From Thiomicrospira sp. UBA5634 (GTDB taxonomy: Bacteria > Pseudomonadota > Gammaproteobacteria > Thiomicrospirales > Thiomicrospiraceae), in contig DIJW01000165.1 of the NCBI GenBank assembly GCA_002421475.1, forward strand, positions 10,719 to 17,080: 6,362 nucleotides of DNA, in the 5' to 3' direction. Below are positions 5,394 to 6,362 of this stretch, in pieces (position 1 is the first letter of the stretch; each line of letters starts with the position of its first letter). The translations under genes and the position numbers were made by a program. The notes beneath the pieces are model-generated. The model saw only the letters and a program-made list of their open reading frames with translations. It did no database searches and was not told the DNA's origin.

Positions 5394-6000
5394 CTAATAA
5401 TGATAAAGCCAGCTAACACCTAAGGTTTCTCGCTTCATTTGTCCGCCGGTGTCGAAACTGTCACGACGTTGCAAGATAAATAGCTCAGATCAATGGCGTG
5501 CCTTGAGTGAAATCTTAAACTCGCCCCAGCCCCATAAACTAAACCGTCATGGGTGAAACTTTCTGCTTCAGATACACTCGTGTTCGATACCACACGCCCG
5601 TTATACTGGTTAAAGTTATAACCCAAATGGCGTGCACATTCCACGATTGCGATTGCGATTGGGGAGCCCATTTGAATTTAACTAAACCGCTGACATCATA
5701 AACATCATCCAGTTGAAACACATTCGCTGTACCAGCTTGTTTAATATTGATTTGTTGCTGATTTGCGGCTAGTCGAAACTCGGCATCTGCCCAAGCTGCA
5801 AGCGATTTACCTAACTTAAACACCAGGCCTGGTGACTGTGTATCTTTAAACCCATTTAAATTAATAGATTGTTGTTCGACCCCGATACCTATATAAGTAT
5901 TCTCTGCAGACAAACCAAAATACTCGACACGATCTGAAGCTTGTATACCTGCTACAAAACCAAAACAAATCAACAACGACCAGCCTTTTACCACATTCAT
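5394..6000 (-). pseudogene. Small outer-membrane beta-barrel protein, two frameshifts
   Basis: Reading resumes in three successive frames. The first opens at ATG 6000 with the signal peptide MNVVKGWSLLICFGFVAGIQA and then NTYIGIGVEQQSINLNGF, SPGLVFKLGKSLAAWADAEF and YDVSGLVKFKWAP, with alternating barrel-like strands. Near 5630 the sense moves to a second frame (LGYNFNQYNGRVVSNTSVSE, YGAGASLRFH, AIDLSYL). Near 5475-5490 it moves to a third, LQRRDSFDTGGQMKRETLGV, then SWLYHY and TAG at 5394-5396. Each shift equals one lost base; restored, the protein is about 202 residues with an aromatic C-terminal end, like small OmpA-type or OMP_b-brl barrels. AAAGGA lies six bases before the ATG, so the start signals are intact. 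This is either a recent pseudogene or two single-base errors in the assembly. Confidence 0.72.
5821..5834. repeat. 14-bp perfect palindrome, AGGCCT family, site 5
   Basis: CACCAGGCCTGGTG lies in the outer-membrane protein pseudogene and is read on the minus strand as Ser-Pro-Gly-Leu-Val, the same PGLV as at site 1 in an unrelated protein. It contains the 12-bp core exactly. Confidence 0.75.
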
Positions 6001-6016
6001 GATTTATCCTTTCATG

Positions 6017-6362
6017 TTAGGATTGGCGCCAAGCACCAAATACAAATGATCCATACCATCGCATATTCCGCGCCACACAATCCAAGTCGCTATAACTGGT
6101 TTGCCAGTTGATAAACGGCCAAGTCCAACTCATTAACATCCACTGAAAAAAACTCACCCGCGTTGATTGATAGCGATTGTAGTCGACACAACTTTGTTGC
6201 ATATAACGATCAATGGACGAACTGACCGGCATAAAGAAGAACGCCGTACTCCAATCGGTTCCGACTGATGTTTTATAACTTAAACAACGTTGTACTTCAG
6301 CATCTGCCGCAGAATCGGCTGCCTGCTCAGGGTCTAAAACCGCCGCTGAGATATTGGGCACG
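6017..6362 (-). CDS. Uncharacterised protein, C-terminal part
   Basis: The frame is open from the right edge to TAA at 6017-6019, giving 114 visible residues. The GTG at 6361 is unlikely to be the true start, because no ribosome site can be seen and the frame reaches the edge. I do not recognise the family. The visible part begins with an Ala/Asp/Glu-rich stretch and continues with YKTSVGTDWSTAFFFMPVSS. It ends in an aromatic-rich region including FFQWMLMSWTWPFINW (71-86). Cysteines are at visible positions 26, 58 and 95. The hydrophobic segment may be membrane-associated but is interrupted by polar residues and a proline. It ends 16 bp before the beta-barrel start, with that gene's ribosome site in the gap, so the two were probably co-transcribed. 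Confidence 0.55.
   Translation of the reverse strand, partial: VPNISAAVLDPEQAADSAADAEVQRCLSYKTSVGTDWSTAFFFMPVSSSIDRYMQQSCVDYNRYQSTRVSFFQWMLMSWTWPFINWQTSYSDLDCVARNMRWYGSFVFGAWRQS

Noticed and set aside
5646..5663. Tandem CGATTG x3 as the cause of the frameshift
   Set aside because: The unit is six bases, so gain or loss of a copy keeps the frame. The sense of the protein is better restored by one base near 5629.
5597..5671. Short minus-strand frame starting at ATG 5671 as a separate gene
   Set aside because: Its product continues the beta-barrel protein after a frameshift and has no ribosome site or signal peptide of its own.
6359..6361. GTG as the true start of the right-edge protein
   Set aside because: The frame is open to the window edge and the upstream region is not visible, so the start cannot be placed.

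Overview
The window looks like chromosomal DNA of a gammaproteobacterium with moderate, slightly A+T-leaning composition. The reasons are a PdxB-type 4-phosphoerythronate dehydrogenase, a short-form alpha/beta hydrolase of the COG2945 type, a FadL/OmpP1 outer-membrane channel, a Lol-type lipoprotein, and GTAG-headed REP palindromes between genes. The sequence does not allow a genus call. No tRNA, rRNA, CRISPR array, transposase or phage gene is visible.

Layout. Positions 1-443 (minus) carry the first two-thirds of an alpha/beta hydrolase, cut by the window edge. It diverges across a 34-bp gap from pdxB (478-1629, plus), which serves the DXP-dependent pyridoxal phosphate pathway. Next comes a DUF302-type outer-membrane lipoprotein (1803-2375, plus). 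A 571-bp gene-free stretch follows, holding REP half-units, a full REP pair, a terminator and a second imperfect inverted-repeat element. Then come a FadL-family channel (2947-4158, plus) with an excellent terminator, and an atypical SDR/YeeZ-like NAD(P)-binding protein (4386-5210, plus). A second REP pair lies in the convergent gap. On the minus strand an unrecognised protein (6017-6362, entering from the right edge) is followed 16 bp later by a small outer-membrane beta-barrel gene (5394-6000) that is broken by two frameshifts.

The genes do not form one pathway. They are separate housekeeping and envelope units: vitamin B6 synthesis, hydrophobic-compound uptake, envelope lipoprotein, small beta-barrel.

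The most unusual signal is not a gene. The 12-bp palindrome ACCAGGCCTGGT occurs four times exactly, twice extended to 16-18 bp, with two further partial copies. It lies both inside genes, in different reading frames, and in a terminator. This resembles a highly iterated palindrome (HIP1-like) whose role in this genome is unknown to me. It consists of two abutting CCWGG (Dcm-type) sites.
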